Assembly (NCBI GenBank): GCA_000934455.1
Contig: KN888861.1
Location: 26,219 to 53,628, forward strand
Length of the DNA: 27,410 nucleotides
Direction of reading: 5' to 3'
DNA from: Apostichopus parvimensis
Lineage: Eukaryota; Echinodermata; Holothuroidea; Aspidochirotida; Stichopodidae
A program made the translations under genes and the position numbers. Below the pieces are notes generated by a model. It did no database searches, was not told where the DNA came from, and was given only the letters and a program-made list of their open reading frames with translations. Shown here one piece after another: positions 1-11,240 of this stretch. How positions within the stretch are numbered: position 1 is the first letter of the stretch; every line of letters begins with the position of its first letter.

Positions 1-1998
1 CACAGCACATTGTATAAACGATACAGCGATGGACATCTCAGGTCCAGCTAAAGATAACAAGGTATCACGTTTCATTACTGTCTGCATTTTGTAGCGACAT
101 GAAAAAAACGTCACTTGCAAGCAACAGAAAGTTAACTTTTTCAGATGGCCGCACATGGTTTGGGGCGAGTCTTCAATGCCTTTAAACCAACTGAGAGATA
201 AGTAATATACTACAAAAATCATACAAAAATAAAAACGTTTTGAAATATATATGCAAATCAATGCAATAGTATTCCATCTTAGCCTGCAATGTAGATTCAG
301 TTTTGTCAAGGACAGCTTTCAGAAGTTATGTACATGTGAAGGTCTTCAAAGGAATAAGAGGAAGTCAAAGGAATCAAAAGAAATCAAAATCACAGGAAAA
401 CACCTTTCTGAAGGCACTTAGGAGACATAACAAGTGCAAGGATTCTTCTAGCCGGTATCTATAGCAACCGTATACATTTAAATGCTATTGAAGGTATTAA
501 CCAGCAGCACATTAACAAAAGTTTCCATTTCCAATGTATCTTCTGTCTCAGGAGCAGTTGTAACGTGAAAAGACTGATAACGTAGTTACGACAAACGAGA
601 AGGAATGAAAGCCTCTTTTTTTCCTTTTTGTGTACAGCAAGAAGTAGTCCTTGGGAGGTTTGACTTCCCCTAAAGTTTGGCCGATTTTCAAACGTGTTGG
701 ACGGAATTAACAAATATGCCATAAAACTGTTCGGTATAAAGCTGAAATAGCTATTGGATCTTCTTCAACAATTTGTAAAAACAAAAATGATGCATGTATA
801 AACAACACATTTTGGAAGTGGCCATGTACGGTACAAATTCATACATCTTACATTCTGAGATTTAAAGCCAAAACTATGATGTCCTCAGTTTCTCAGTCCA
901 GGATATTTTTTTGTTGACACTATAAACATGTTTTTATAAGAATCATTCATAAAAAAGGCCTTCTGGAAATAACTTTGTCTAAACAAAAGTCTAACTTTAA
1001 CCTCTAATATGCCAATTAAAAAGAAAGCCACGGAAGTATTCCAGAAACATTTATATAATTATCCTTGAAAAACTCTTCTACAAAAGATAGATACACTTCC
1101 CTAAATTGAGTTCTACATTGCTTGCAAGGAACAATCCAGTTTATTAAGAAATTTGCTTTCCTAATTGCTGCAAGGTGCCGAAGGTTTTCATGTTCAGTCC
1201 ATGACCAGTACATACAGTGTTTTAAAGCAGCATTTTGCATTTGGTCGCCGTTTTCCACTTTTTTGACATGTCCATCAAGTTTTTTACATATATCAATCAC
1301 AAAACAGCAAACTAAGATATTAGCCAAGTTTTTCCCTGCCAACAACGTTAACTGCCATATATACTGTACACAAATCAAGCATGGTGTTGTATTACGTATT
1401 GGTCAATGACGTTCGTAGTGTTTAAATATTCATATAATGGGCGAGGTTTATTGGGATCCCAACAGAAAATATCTTGGAGAAAAAGAAAGTTGAAAGTTGC
1501 AAATTATTCGACTTTAATGCCACCATTTGAAGTAAGATTTAAATAGATAAGGTACAGTAGTTATGTATGTCCTTATGGCATAGTGGAGTCAGTGAGGTGG
1601 AGAAAAATCATAGAAAAGGACGAAAAATGCTGCTTTAAGACGTTGCCTTGATAATAGAGTTCTGTATGTATGCTTGCTAGCTGTATATAGCTGATTGAAT
1701 GGATTCTGGATTAAACTATGAAGACCAGTGACTTTCATGATTGATGGTGTTGTTGTACATCTGTACTTCACCACCGTTTGTCCGCTGGTGTGACTGAACC
1801 ATGAATTATTCACTCCTAATTTGGCATGTGCCCTCATGATCACAAATTTCTGGGCTGCTCCAATAACTAGTAAGGCTTTACACTAAAAGTGTGGCCTTGT
1901 TCCCATCTAAGAATGAAAGTGGGATCGTGGTCTTATCGTCCAATCCGTAGATCCCAAATTTGTCCAATTTGGAGAAGATCTATGGAACTACATTAAAT
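1..1998. other. Unassigned AT-rich sequence, no gene recognised
   Basis: I see no protein family, RNA gene or repeat here. The longest open frame is on the minus strand at 1016-1378 (120 codons, ATG start). It contains two Cys-X2-Cys-like spots and several tryptophans but matches no domain I know. In sequence this AT-rich about one frame of that length is expected by chance in a window of this size. A frame at 1589-1843 (minus) is equally anonymous. Both are best treated as non-coding unless transcript data say otherwise. Confidence 0.5.
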
Positions 1999-2085
1999 GC
2001 CTCACAAGCCATGCCTCACACACCCCTACCCTGCCTCACACATCCCTCCCCACCTCACACACCCCTTCCACCACCTCATACCCCT
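1999..2085. repeat. C-rich degenerate minisatellite (CCTCACACACCCC)
   Basis: Four to five imperfect copies of a roughly 16-base unit built on CCTCACACACCCCT follow one another here. The Pro/His/Thr-rich frame that runs across it is a by-product of the repeat and is not a gene. Confidence 0.75.
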
Positions 2086-2927
2086 TTAGATCCAAACAAA
2101 TCTATACTGACGAGGTTAAGTACAGTAACTGGGGAACTCAGACAAGTGATCCCGAGCATTCACAGAACCATCTTGCTTGCCCTTACAAGGTAAGGATCCC
2201 CCTGCCTCGCCCTCCCAGAATAATCACGATCATAGTCCGACCTGAGTACGAATAGTGATCACAGTTAACAATAACAGTACTCCAGAATAAATTCAAGCAG
2301 TTTATACACAGGATGCATAGATGTAGTACAAATGTTTAAAAAGGTAACACAAAAATAAAAATTAATAAAAATAAAGTTGCATCTCTTTAATCCACAAAAA
2401 ACTTTAAAGCTACATTTCCGTGGTCGCCTCGATCCTTTAAAAAAAAGCTATTAAGTTTTAGTCCTAATCTCCTTGTTCCTGAGCATGAATTGTTTACGAC
2501 CTTTTCTTTTTAAAGTAAAGTATCTTATCTGCATACTGCGTGTAAGTACAGTACTGTACATTTGCATTGATCATCAAATTTAATACTAAATACAAGCCTG
2601 CACTGATTACATTCCTTCCCAGATTCCTACAGTTTAATCGTTTAATCTTCACCACACGTCCCTTTTATTACTTAGACAGGCTTATCAAATTAACCTCAAC
2701 ACACCCCAATAGGCTTGTAGGAAGTGAGAACAGTTATCCATGTTCAAAATGATAAATCATTAATGGGATTAACACCTACGGTACTGTGTAAGTTTAACTG
2801 TGTACAGTAAATCTTCCGTAGTTTTACAAATGTTGGTGAAAGATATTAGTCGAAAGCTGCTTATAACCTAAGCAGAGTCACGTTAGACATCCCTGGAGTG
2901 GGAATTATAGTCACCTGTCACTCATCT
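2086..2927. other. Unassigned sequence with a short dispersed-repeat fragment
   Basis: No gene is recognised. Around 2399-2435 the sequence CTTTAAAGC followed by CGTGGTCGCCTC resembles a segment near 8999-9050 (CTTTAAAAGC, then CGTGGTCGCTTC). This suggests two diverged fragments of one dispersed element. The rest holds nothing I can name. Confidence 0.4.
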
Positions 2928-3241
2928 CAGAGCTCTGACGACGAGACGTTAGATACAGAAAGGTCGCAAGATACAATTCAACTTGAAAAACTTTACATTG
3001 TACAGTTTTTACATTGCAGAAGTGATCACAACATTCTTGAAATTTTTAATGCCTGAAAAAATGATTGTTTTGAACTTGAAGTAACAGAGCTCCGACGACG
3101 ACACGTTAGATACAGAAAGCTCGCAAGATACAATTCAGCTTTAAAAACTTTACATTGCACAGTTTTTACATTGCAGTTCAAGCAGTGGGCACAACATTCT
3201 TGAAATTTTTAAACGCATGAAAAATTAGTTGTTTTGAGTAA
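2928..3241. repeat. 157-bp tandem duplication (two copies)
   Basis: Copy one (2928-3084) and copy two (3085-3241) both begin CAGAGCTC(T/C)GACGACGA. They share the order GTTAGATACAGAAAG, CGCAAGATACAATTCA, TTTACATTG, ACAACATTCTTGAAATTTTT and TTGTTTTGA. Divergence is modest (roughly a tenth of positions by eye, plus small indels), so the duplication is not recent. No open frame is conserved between the copies. Confidence 0.88.
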
Positions 3242-4708
3242 CGATCTTTCACATGAATGTTTCATCACTTCTGACCCTAGTTTGAAAAAACAATATGTTA
3301 ATTAGGTCGTCCTCGCTAACTAATTAACAAAGCTTATATACAATTTACGTCGTGTTCAAATGTATCGCTTGCTCGCGGGGAATAATTTATTCCGTAATTG
3401 CATCCCATAATGCATTGCAAAATGAGCACATGGGGATACGGTACAGATACAAATCAAAAGATGTATGGCATTTTTTTCTATATGAAAACTTGAAAAGGAA
3501 ACGAAATGTCTTTTCATATGAGACAAAAATCAGAAACTTTCAAGGTTGCTTCAAAAACTCTTATATATTCTCTGCCATGGCTTGGTATAACATAGCCAAC
3601 TTGAATATATTTCAATGTTACAGGTAGCTCCTTGATTATTTTTTATTTGTCTTCTTCTTGGTTAAAACATTAAAAGGAAACAGGCTGTGATTGAACACAT
3701 CTGGTTTTGAAAACACTTTTATATTTAAGTATACTACTGTAGTACAAACTTATTGCTAAGATTGCATGTAATCAACTCCAAGTAAACTGTGCTACCATTC
3801 AAAGTATTTGTAAAGTATACATATTGACATGTTATTAGATAAAATGCAACAGAGATACAACATCATAAAACTACCTACAGTTCTGATATGGTAATTTATG
3901 CTGTTTTTGAGCTATCAAAAGGATCTCTAAAGTGAAGTAAAAACTCTCATGGTATATATCATAAATTTTGGAATTTTGTTCCAAAGTTGCGAGAGATGTG
4001 CTCAAAAAATGTTTTTAATTACTTCTAAGGCAATCAGGCCATTTTTATAGCACAACTGGTAAGTTTTGGCCCATTGAAATTATTCCAAAAATGCCAGAGA
4101 AATGTATGCTCAAAGGCTGTTGTCATTTGTGAGACGTTAAAGCTATTTTCCATCTCGCCATTTTTTGTGCCACTGCAAGTATATGGTTACTTTCAATACA
4201 TTGAGACAGTTGTCTTGGTTGCCAGCAACAAGCAGTTCAATGCATCTTTTAAAGGTTGAACACTAGTGACCATTTTTTTTGACTATCTAGCATATTTTGG
4301 GGCTAATGTCCTTTAAGATCTCACATAGAGGGATTTGCATAACATGGAAAACAGACACAGACATCAATATGTTTTATCATTCATGTTATATAAATCCATA
4401 ATCTGACAGGTGGATTTAACATTTTAGTCTTAGCACACAGATGGAAAACAATGTACAAGGAATTAAATGGAGGCTTAAAGCCTGGATTGAGGTCACCATA
4501 CCGTCAACACATTTGCAGTACCTCGTGAATGCTAAATGTACTATGTGATGAATCAATATTGATCAAACCATCTTTAGTGATTATTTCTGCAGACCTTCAA
4601 TGCGTATATATACCTGTTCTTTGTTAATATTGTAAGAGCACAAAAGAGTTTGCCTTATGCAGCCTGGTTGCATGATGCTATGTAGTCCACTTTGAATGCA
4701 AAGTCAGG
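3242..4708. other. Unassigned AT-rich sequence
   Basis: No gene, RNA or repeat array is recognised. The open frames present (3352-3627 and 4074-4259, plus strand) are short, of unremarkable composition and match no family known to me. Confidence 0.5.
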
Positions 4709-5062
4709 GCTACTTTTGACATGGTACAGTAGATGCTCTAGCACCGCCCCCCCTCCCCTCATGTAGAGTTCTACTTTTGACATGGTGCAGTAGATGCTAC
4801 AGTCCCTTCATGTAGAGTCCTACTTTTGACATGATACAGTAGATTGCTACAGCCCACCCCCCCCCCCTTATGTAGAGTTCTACTTTTGATGTAGAGTTCT
4901 TCTTTTGACATGGTACAGTAGATTACTACAGCCCACCCCCCTTATGTAGAGTTCTACTTTTGATGTAGAGTTCTTCTTTTGACATGGTACAGTACCTTGA
5001 TGCTACAGTCCCTCATGTAGAGTCCTATGTACTGTTGACATGGTACAGTACTTACTACAGCC
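4709..5062. repeat. ~50-60-bp minisatellite with C-tracts and TACAGTA
   Basis: Six or more irregular units are built from ATGTAGAGTTCTACTTTTGA, CATGGTACAGTAGAT, GCTACAGCCCACC and then a C-run of variable length (up to 11 C at 4857-4867). Some units carry an inner duplication of the GATGTAGAGTTCT part (near 4884 and 4960). The C-run length differences and inner duplications indicate slippage. No coding potential is seen. Confidence 0.9.
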
Positions 5063-5788
5063 ATAACTATTGGACACCCTAAAATGAATACAGTCAAAAT
5101 AATTACAGCCATATTTTTCCCACAATAGTTCGGTGAATCGACTGACCCACTTGGCTGGACAATCAGACCTGTACTTTTAAGTATTAAAACTCCTATGGCG
5201 TACAAAACGATATACTCTAGATATTGGTGTGTATAACGTCCGTCTAATGGTCACATTATGACAAATTTCTGTTTAGAAGGAAATTGTTGAGAAGATATAT
5301 GCAGACTTACACTTGAAGAATTCATATCTATAAATATAATTTAATGGTCTGGAGAACAAAAGACTGCTTTCTGGACTGCTAGATTGGTTTCCAAAAGTCT
5401 ATAGACATTAAAATTAATGTTTTTCCTAAATATTTGAAGGTCAATTCCTAATAAAGTTACTCTCACACGTTCGCAGCTTGTCAGCGTTACTTCAATTCAT
5501 AGATCGCTACTGTACATACTGTACATCACACACATTAGAACCTATACAACAGCGCCCCTCTATTCCAAGCTGTGAGCGCCACCTGTTCATAAACTGACTG
5601 CACACTTTCAGACAGCTATAGCTGTTGTTGCATAAATCATGCAAACTTTATATATAAATCTTAAATTCAATGCCTATCACAAGGATGTTTATTCGTTGTA
5701 AATTTTGCAAATGTACAGTATATGAATGTCAAATTGTGAATGAATCTCTAGTTGGTGTGCTTTATAAACTAATGAACCCATCCCCCTT
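5063..5788. other. Unassigned sequence
   Basis: No gene or repeat family is recognised. Two adjacent TACTGTACA copies lie near 5509-5524. The minus-strand frame at 4954-5205 overlaps the minisatellite edge and is not convincing. Confidence 0.45.
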
Positions 5789-5934
5789 TACATAATGTAA
5801 AATAATTTACATAATTAAAATAATTTATATAATTACAATAATTTACATAATTTAAAATAATTTACATATTTAACAATTTACATATTTAAAATAATTAACA
5901 TATTTAAAATAATTTACATAATTAACATAACTTA
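5789..5934. repeat. AT-rich minisatellite (AAAATAATTTACATAATT)
   Basis: About eight imperfect copies of an 18-20-base unit, AAAATAATTTACATAATT or ...CATATTT, lie in tandem. The run is almost free of G and C. Such sequence melts easily and can act as a matrix-attachment or unwinding region, but nothing in the sequence proves a function. Confidence 0.88.
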
Positions 5935-7478
5935 AAGGACCATAATCTAGCCTTTCAAAACCTGCATGTTTGTACTGTAACCTATTCCTGGGTATCCTCA
6001 CACTGATCAATCCTTGACCAGGTGTAGCGGTGTACCCTTCTCATGGTGAAGCCAGCTCAACATAACAGTACCTGTGTGCCCAATATAATTAATGAACCCT
6101 TTGACAGCTATATACTCTTAAACTGGTGTTAACAGTAACTTTCAAAACAACATTGTATGCTTAAATTGATGTCAAATACAACTTGTAGTTGTTGTACTAG
6201 TTCTTTCAAACAGACCTGTATACCCTTTTAACTGACTGAATATTAAAGTATTAAATTTCCTTCATGAAAAAATTAATGACAACATGTTCATGAACAGTCT
6301 TTCACACATTTTATCATCAGTTTTATCTGCAAGGCAACTTTGTGTCTACTGTACTTCTGCAGGATACAACCGGTAGAAGTTTTTCAACACTTTAACTGAA
6401 GTACTATAACTGGTCTACCTTGCAACAGGGGCATGCCTTTGCTTCACTTAACACCCACTAAAGTCAAACTTTCACAATCCCGGTGTTCAAACAAAATATC
6501 ACAAATATTTGTCTAAAAGGTGCAGCTTTTTCTTCATTTCTGTCAAACTAAGATGACAGGTTACAACCCAGAGAGAAAACGTCTGGAAAACAAAGCCTGC
6601 GAAAGTCTGCAAACTAATGAACAATTGTCGACAACCGGGGCCAATCGTCGCAGGTCCTGTGACCTTCAAAGATTCCTATAGAGTCAACATCTGTGATTCT
6701 ACAGGAAACATTCTACAGGAAACATTCAAAGTTTTTCATCGCAGATCATTTATACGGCAGTACCGATGTCGATGTAACACCGCGAACGGAGGGTACTTGA
6801 ACAATAATCGGTTTCATTAAATAGCTGTGAGCTACTGTACAGAGCTTCCTGTGACCTACACATATGTATGCCAGATACAGTATATATAGCCGTGATGATT
6901 TCGTTATCAGCAGCCTGGCTCCTACACATTAAAACCGAGAATGATTGATTGTATCCCAATTCAGGAAGGTAATTTCAAGTGGTAATGTGACGAGATTAAA
7001 AAGTAATCCCGGAAAACATCTGCAAACTAGTCTGCCCATTCAGACAGTGTTACGGAAATAAAGTACTTGAGAGATTTCAGCATGAAAGTGGTATTAATAT
7101 CGACTTGGAATGCTGAGCCTTAAATTTAAGTTGTTGTTTACCCTTCAATATCTATTTTCCGCTAACCTTTGTGGCATTCCATCAGCAGTATGAAGAACCT
7201 TGGCTTCCTTTAGGTCAATATTAATGTCCAAGGTCTCTGTTCATTCGATATTGAAACGTTTCTCAATATTGTATATAACCACATCGTAACTAATATCTGT
7301 GCCAATATATGAACAATTATTGATAAGTTGGTAATGCTGCTTAATGATAAACATTCAACATAAAGGTAGGTGAGGTGGGCGGGAAGTAGCATGGGAAACT
7401 CCCTAAAACAGAGCTATCTATCCTAAATAGGCCTTTACAGTAACAACTGGCAAATATTGGAACAAAAAAAGAACTGAA
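5935..7478. other. Unassigned sequence with a 14-bp duplication
   Basis: No gene is recognised. At 6696-6723 ATTCTACAGGAAAC occurs twice in a row with no mismatch. The frame over it (6617-6820, plus) has no recognisable domain. Confidence 0.45.
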
Positions 7479-7490
7479 CCCCCCCCCCCC
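7479..7490. repeat. C12 homopolymer
   Basis: A run of twelve cytosines. It is prone to length variation and sequencing error. Confidence 0.95.
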
Positions 7491-8690
7491 TCAATTCCCA
7501 ACACCTTCAAATTTGAAAGGAAAACTAACTGGGCTTTATTGATTTGTAGTATAGCTTTCAAGAGCTGTGAACCCCGAGTGATGTCCGGATGGCTACCGAG
7601 AACCCCAAAACTTGCTGGTTTTGGTAAATTTACGAGAAACGATACTAACCTGTCTCCTACATGTATGCTCACTACAATCTACCTAGCCTACAGATCAGTA
7701 ACCTTCTTGCACAGCTCCCCCTAATGACCCTATATGAGCTCACTACCCTCTCCCATCCATATCTACCCATTCCTCACGGAATGAAATAAATCCAAAGATT
7801 TGAACAGATATGAACATATTACCAACGAAAAACAAAGTTCTGGGCAGTTCAGGTGATAAAATGAGGAGAGACTTTTACCAGTACAAGTGACCTGTCAGTG
7901 AGGACTGACAAAGCAAAACAGGTTACCAGTTCAACAATAGACACTGGACAGCCAGAGTGCTGAGGTTGTGAGGAGACAGGTAAGTTAAATTCAGCCCTAC
8001 CTGTCACAATAGAAACATTGCATATAATAATGGTAAAGTGATTAACTTCTGTACTTTACCTAGATACGAATGATAATATACACTATTGTCTTTGATTTAA
8101 TGATAACATTCAAAGTTGCTGTAATTAAAGAAATGATACTTTGCAGATAAAATATTGAAACAATAACTTAAAATATTAAGTAATCTTAAGTATAGATTTT
8201 TCTAGTAAAGTACAATTGTTCCCAGTAAGGAGGAGGTGACAACTGATATTCCAAAAACAGCAAGTAGCCATCAAAACGTCCATCCAAACTGTCACATTTA
8301 TGATCTGTATACAGTATGTGTGTGACAGTACATCATCATGTTAATTTGTGATCCTAGGTCAGCATAATATACTTAATAGAACCTGTACATATGTACAGTA
8401 TACATGTTCAGTTTAACCGTAGGTACATACATTGTACATACACCGTAATGCAATCCCTACATGTATCCAAGTTAGATCCTAGAGTCTGTCTCAGAACTTT
8501 TGATTTATATCAAACTTCCTGGAAAGAACAACATATTTAACCCCTGACAGCTCCTTACTGAACAGTATAGGTTACCAATTTCACATTAATTACATTAAGA
8601 CAATAGATGGCGCTATTCCTAAACAGACTATCTCGTTATTTAGTTTTCATGTATGATAACATGATAATTGTACTCATTTTTATGCCACCC
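7491..8690. other. Unassigned sequence with a consensus 5' splice site
   Basis: No coding gene is recognised. At 7977-7985 the sequence CAGGTAAGT is a perfect consensus splice donor, preceded by GAGGTTGTGAGGAGA. The same motif recurs in the tandem array at 12860-13140, so it is more likely a dispersed repeat monomer than a real exon end. A CTCF-core-like 14-mer lies at 8600-8613. Confidence 0.4.
8600..8613 (+). promoter_or_regulatory. CTCF-core-like motif (weak)
   Basis: ACAATAGATGGCGC matches 12 of 14 positions of the vertebrate CTCF core CCASYAGRKGGCRS. Echinoderms and many bilaterians have CTCF, but binding cannot be inferred from a single degenerate match. Confidence 0.2.
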
Positions 8691-9095
8691 TTTGTTTGAC
8701 ATATTCTGCCCAATCAATATATTATATTTAACCTTTTTTAATTTTTTTTTTTAATTCCCATTACAATATTTGTTTTTCATTTTATTCCCCTGCTTTCTAC
8801 ATTTTTCCTTATAAATCTTACTTTATTCTTCCTTTTATCCCATTTTCTCCCCAACCCCCCTCCCCACCCCCTCTATTTTCCCTTTTTCATCTTTGTTTTG
8901 CTGTGGATGGGGAGTGGATGGGGAGTGGATGTGGAGTGTAAAGTGGGTTAGATAGTGGTATTTCAAGCAGGAATCAGGGTTCTACTCTAAAAAAAAAGGT
9001 TGAAATCTTTAAAAGCCCTTACTGGTTACTCTCACCTTCGTGGTCGCTTCAAGCGTCGTAAAAATAACTGCCTGATTATGATTATGATGATTACA
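8690..9095 (+). repeat. Pyrimidine-rich stretch and probable retroelement 3' end
   Basis: A long T/C-rich run (8716-8895) includes C4-C6 runs at 8849-8871. It is followed by an 11-bp minisatellite, then an A9 run near 8989 and a terminal stretch of GATTATGATTATGATGATTA near 9073-9095. A T-rich 3' UTR ending in a short simple repeat matches the pattern of the two TTA-tailed elements elsewhere in the window. I infer an old non-LTR retroelement 3' end; no reverse-transcriptase residues are visible. Confidence 0.4.
8905..8937. repeat. 11-bp minisatellite GGATGGGGAGT x3
   Basis: Three consecutive copies of GGATGGGGAGT, the last reading GGATGTGGAGT. Confidence 0.92.
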
Positions 9096-9631
9096 AAATT
9101 GGGTGAATTTCCCATGTTTTCCACAAAAATGTGACTGCTGTTTGTTGCTTCTAAGATATTAAAAATAATGCCCCCCCCAAAAAAAAAAAATAACATTTTT
9201 TGTGATGAAAATTGAGAAAAACATCAAGCCATGAGACTTTTCAAGGTATCCAATCTCTCAAAACATTATGAATAGGGTATATAATTCTTAAAAATAATCT
9301 TTAAATGGAAGACCTAATGCAGCAGCCTTGTGGTTGAGCGATGATGCGAATCTGTCTTCTTAAATATCCTCCTGTGGATATAATATAAAATACCTGGCTC
9401 CCCATAGCTGGCTTTTGTCCAATTATTATTAATATTATTATCATACCTTCTTATCATCTGTATTTCCTTATTTTTCAAATGATGCCTTAAACCCTTAACA
9501 GTCCCAACGGTGCAATTAATGAAAGAACTCACGAAATATAGAGCTTGAGTTCATGGTTCTTCTTGCGACAAAATTAATGCAAAAAATTTCCGTACTCCGA
9601 ACATTAATGCATAATTCGACAAAATTTGAAA
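9096..9631. other. Unassigned sequence
   Basis: A C8-A12 junction lies near 9172-9190 and an ATT-rich tract at 9421-9442. No gene is recognised. The minus frame 9314-9532 is anonymous. Confidence 0.45.
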
Positions 9632-9765
9632 AATCACGGAACTTTGTAAAAAATGCAGTATAGGCTCCAGTTTGCATATGCTACAGTGTGTTAGGATAAT
9701 AGTTTTTGTCCCGGTAGAAAGAAATCACGTATATTCCGTGAATTCGAGGAAAAAGCTCATGCCTG
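9632..9765 (+). mobile_element. MITE-like element, copy 1
   Basis: The stretch from AATCACGGAACTTTG to AAAAGCTCATGCCTG aligns at roughly 90% identity, by eye, to the reverse complement of 18562-18703. Its right end GCTCATGCCTG is the reverse complement of CAGGCATGAGC, matching the CAGACATGAGC start of the other copy. The left terminal repeat is not found here, so this copy is truncated or diverged at that end. An internal near-palindrome of TCACG(G/T)A and TCCGTGA lies at 9724-9740. There is no coding capacity, so any movement would be non-autonomous. Confidence 0.8.
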
Positions 9766-10665
9766 CTTTTCACAAGAAATCTCAGCTCGTGGCGCCCTCA
9801 ATCGGTACGAACGATACGGACAAATGAATCAGGGGTGCTTTCAATTCTGTACGTCGCAGACATTAGTGTTACACAGGAATAGTACCTGTGATATTGTTGT
9901 GCATTAGAGGGATTTTAGTCTCACACAGTCAGGGCAATGGAATGTTCCTTAATTTATCCCTAATTTGTCACTAAAAAGGAAGGCTGAGAACAAATTTAAT
10001 TGTATGCTACATTTAAAAAAAAAAATAGACGGATGGAAAATCACTCATATCAAGAAAGTTGTGCATTAGAAAGTGTGTTAAGAATGCAAACTTGGAAATT
10101 ATTGGTTAATTCGTTTGGTGAATAAGTAGACTAGGAAATGCTCTCAGCTTGTTCGACAATTTACGATATTATTGTTGAGGCAACCCGAGATTCGTAGTCT
10201 TGGTAAAGTCGCCTAACCGATTGTAAAACATTACTTTAATAATGAACTGCTGGGAATGGCAGCATACCAAACATTCTTGGTATTAACTGCAACATACCAC
10301 TGATTACATTACTATTTCGGATAGGAACATGAAACCGGTCTATGTAAAAGTAAGTGTAATTCATTCCTCCCACCCCGTCAAGATGGAATCTTAAGTAGTA
10401 TTAACATAAATATGTCTACTGTACAGTAGGCTACAGACTAGGCTGGGCATACCATTCCAATGCTTTTTTGGTGTCTTTTAAAAAGTACAGTTTGCAACCG
10501 AATATCATGAAAAATTACGTTTTCAGTATATTGTCAAGATTGGGAAAATACTTTTTCCTATAAACACAAACAGTGCGACATAATCATGTTATAGACAGTA
10601 CTGCAGTATCTTAATGTACATTTGTGGTAAAGTGCAATATACTACCAATTGCTAGTCTATGTACA
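9766..10665. other. Unassigned sequence
   Basis: No gene or repeat is recognised. CTACTGTACAGTAGG near 10418 is a palindromic example of the 7-mer that is enriched across the window. Confidence 0.45.
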
Positions 10666-10773
10666 GTATGTATGTATGTATTGTATGTATGTATGTATGT
10701 ATGTATGTATGTATGCGTGTATGTATGCGTGTACGTATGCGTGTATGTATGTATGTATGTATGCATGTATGTA
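10666..10773. repeat. (TATG)n microsatellite
   Basis: About 27 tetranucleotide repeats of TATG, with TGCG and TACG interruptions at the centre. The Met-Tyr-Val-Cys frames on the plus strand and His-Thr-Tyr-Ile frames on the minus strand are artefacts of this repeat. Confidence 0.97.
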
Positions 10774-11003
10774 GAAGATGGGACATCGTAACAGTTGGAA
10801 TCCTGTTAGGCAAGAGGAAAAAAGTATCTTTACTGTATGTGATATGTACTATACATGTTAATACATTTAAAAATCTTGACCTCAAAAGACTATTCTCAAT
10901 GGACAGTTTTGCAGTCTGAGCTATATAACAAATTGAACCATCTTTGGATTTTGATTCGGTTAACATCTTGGGAAGTAACCTGTTCGGAACAGGGTTTAAT
11001 TTG

Positions 11004-11025
11004 ACTAATTAGCTTGCTAATTAGT
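11004..11025. repeat. Perfect 10-bp inverted repeat
   Basis: ACTAATTAGC and GCTAATTAGT are perfect reverse complements separated by TT. Each arm holds TAATTA, the core of many homeodomain sites. Confidence 0.8.
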
Positions 11026-11198
11026 AGTGTTAAAATTAAATGAATATCCCAATGAGATGAAAGATAAATGTTTGAATATTTATACCTTGGGTCAGAAACA
11101 CAGAAATTGGTGAATAGCATTTATAAGCTTTGAAGTTTACCAAGCAAGCATGGCCCTGCTTACAAATAGATGGATTTCCCATGTTCATTCTGGACATT

Positions 11199-11240
11199 CC
11201 TATTGTCCTTTGTGGACATCCTATTGTCCTTTGTGGACAT
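11199..11240. repeat. 21-bp tandem repeat at gap edge
   Basis: Two perfect copies of a 21-base unit (CCTATTGTCC then TTTGTGGACAT), preceded by a partial copy (TCTGGACAT at 11189-11197). The second copy ends exactly where the Ns begin. An unresolved longer array is the likely reason for the gap. The unit length is divisible by three, so open frames run through it (Pro-Ile-Val-Leu-Cys-Gly-His); I do not take this as coding. Confidence 0.9.

Noticed and set aside
1016-1378. 120-codon minus-strand frame as a gene
   Set aside because: Length is within chance expectation for AT-rich DNA of this size, with no recognisable family or splice context.
1960-2193. Proline/histidine-rich small protein
   Set aside because: Compositional by-product of the CCTCACACACCCC minisatellite; no conserved domain.
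5555-5580. CTCF-like site near GCGCCCCTCTATT
   Set aside because: One extra G breaks the AGRKGGC core spacing.
10652-10966. His-Thr-Tyr-Ile-rich and Met-Tyr-Val-Cys-rich proteins
   Set aside because: Translation of the (TATG)n microsatellite on both strands.
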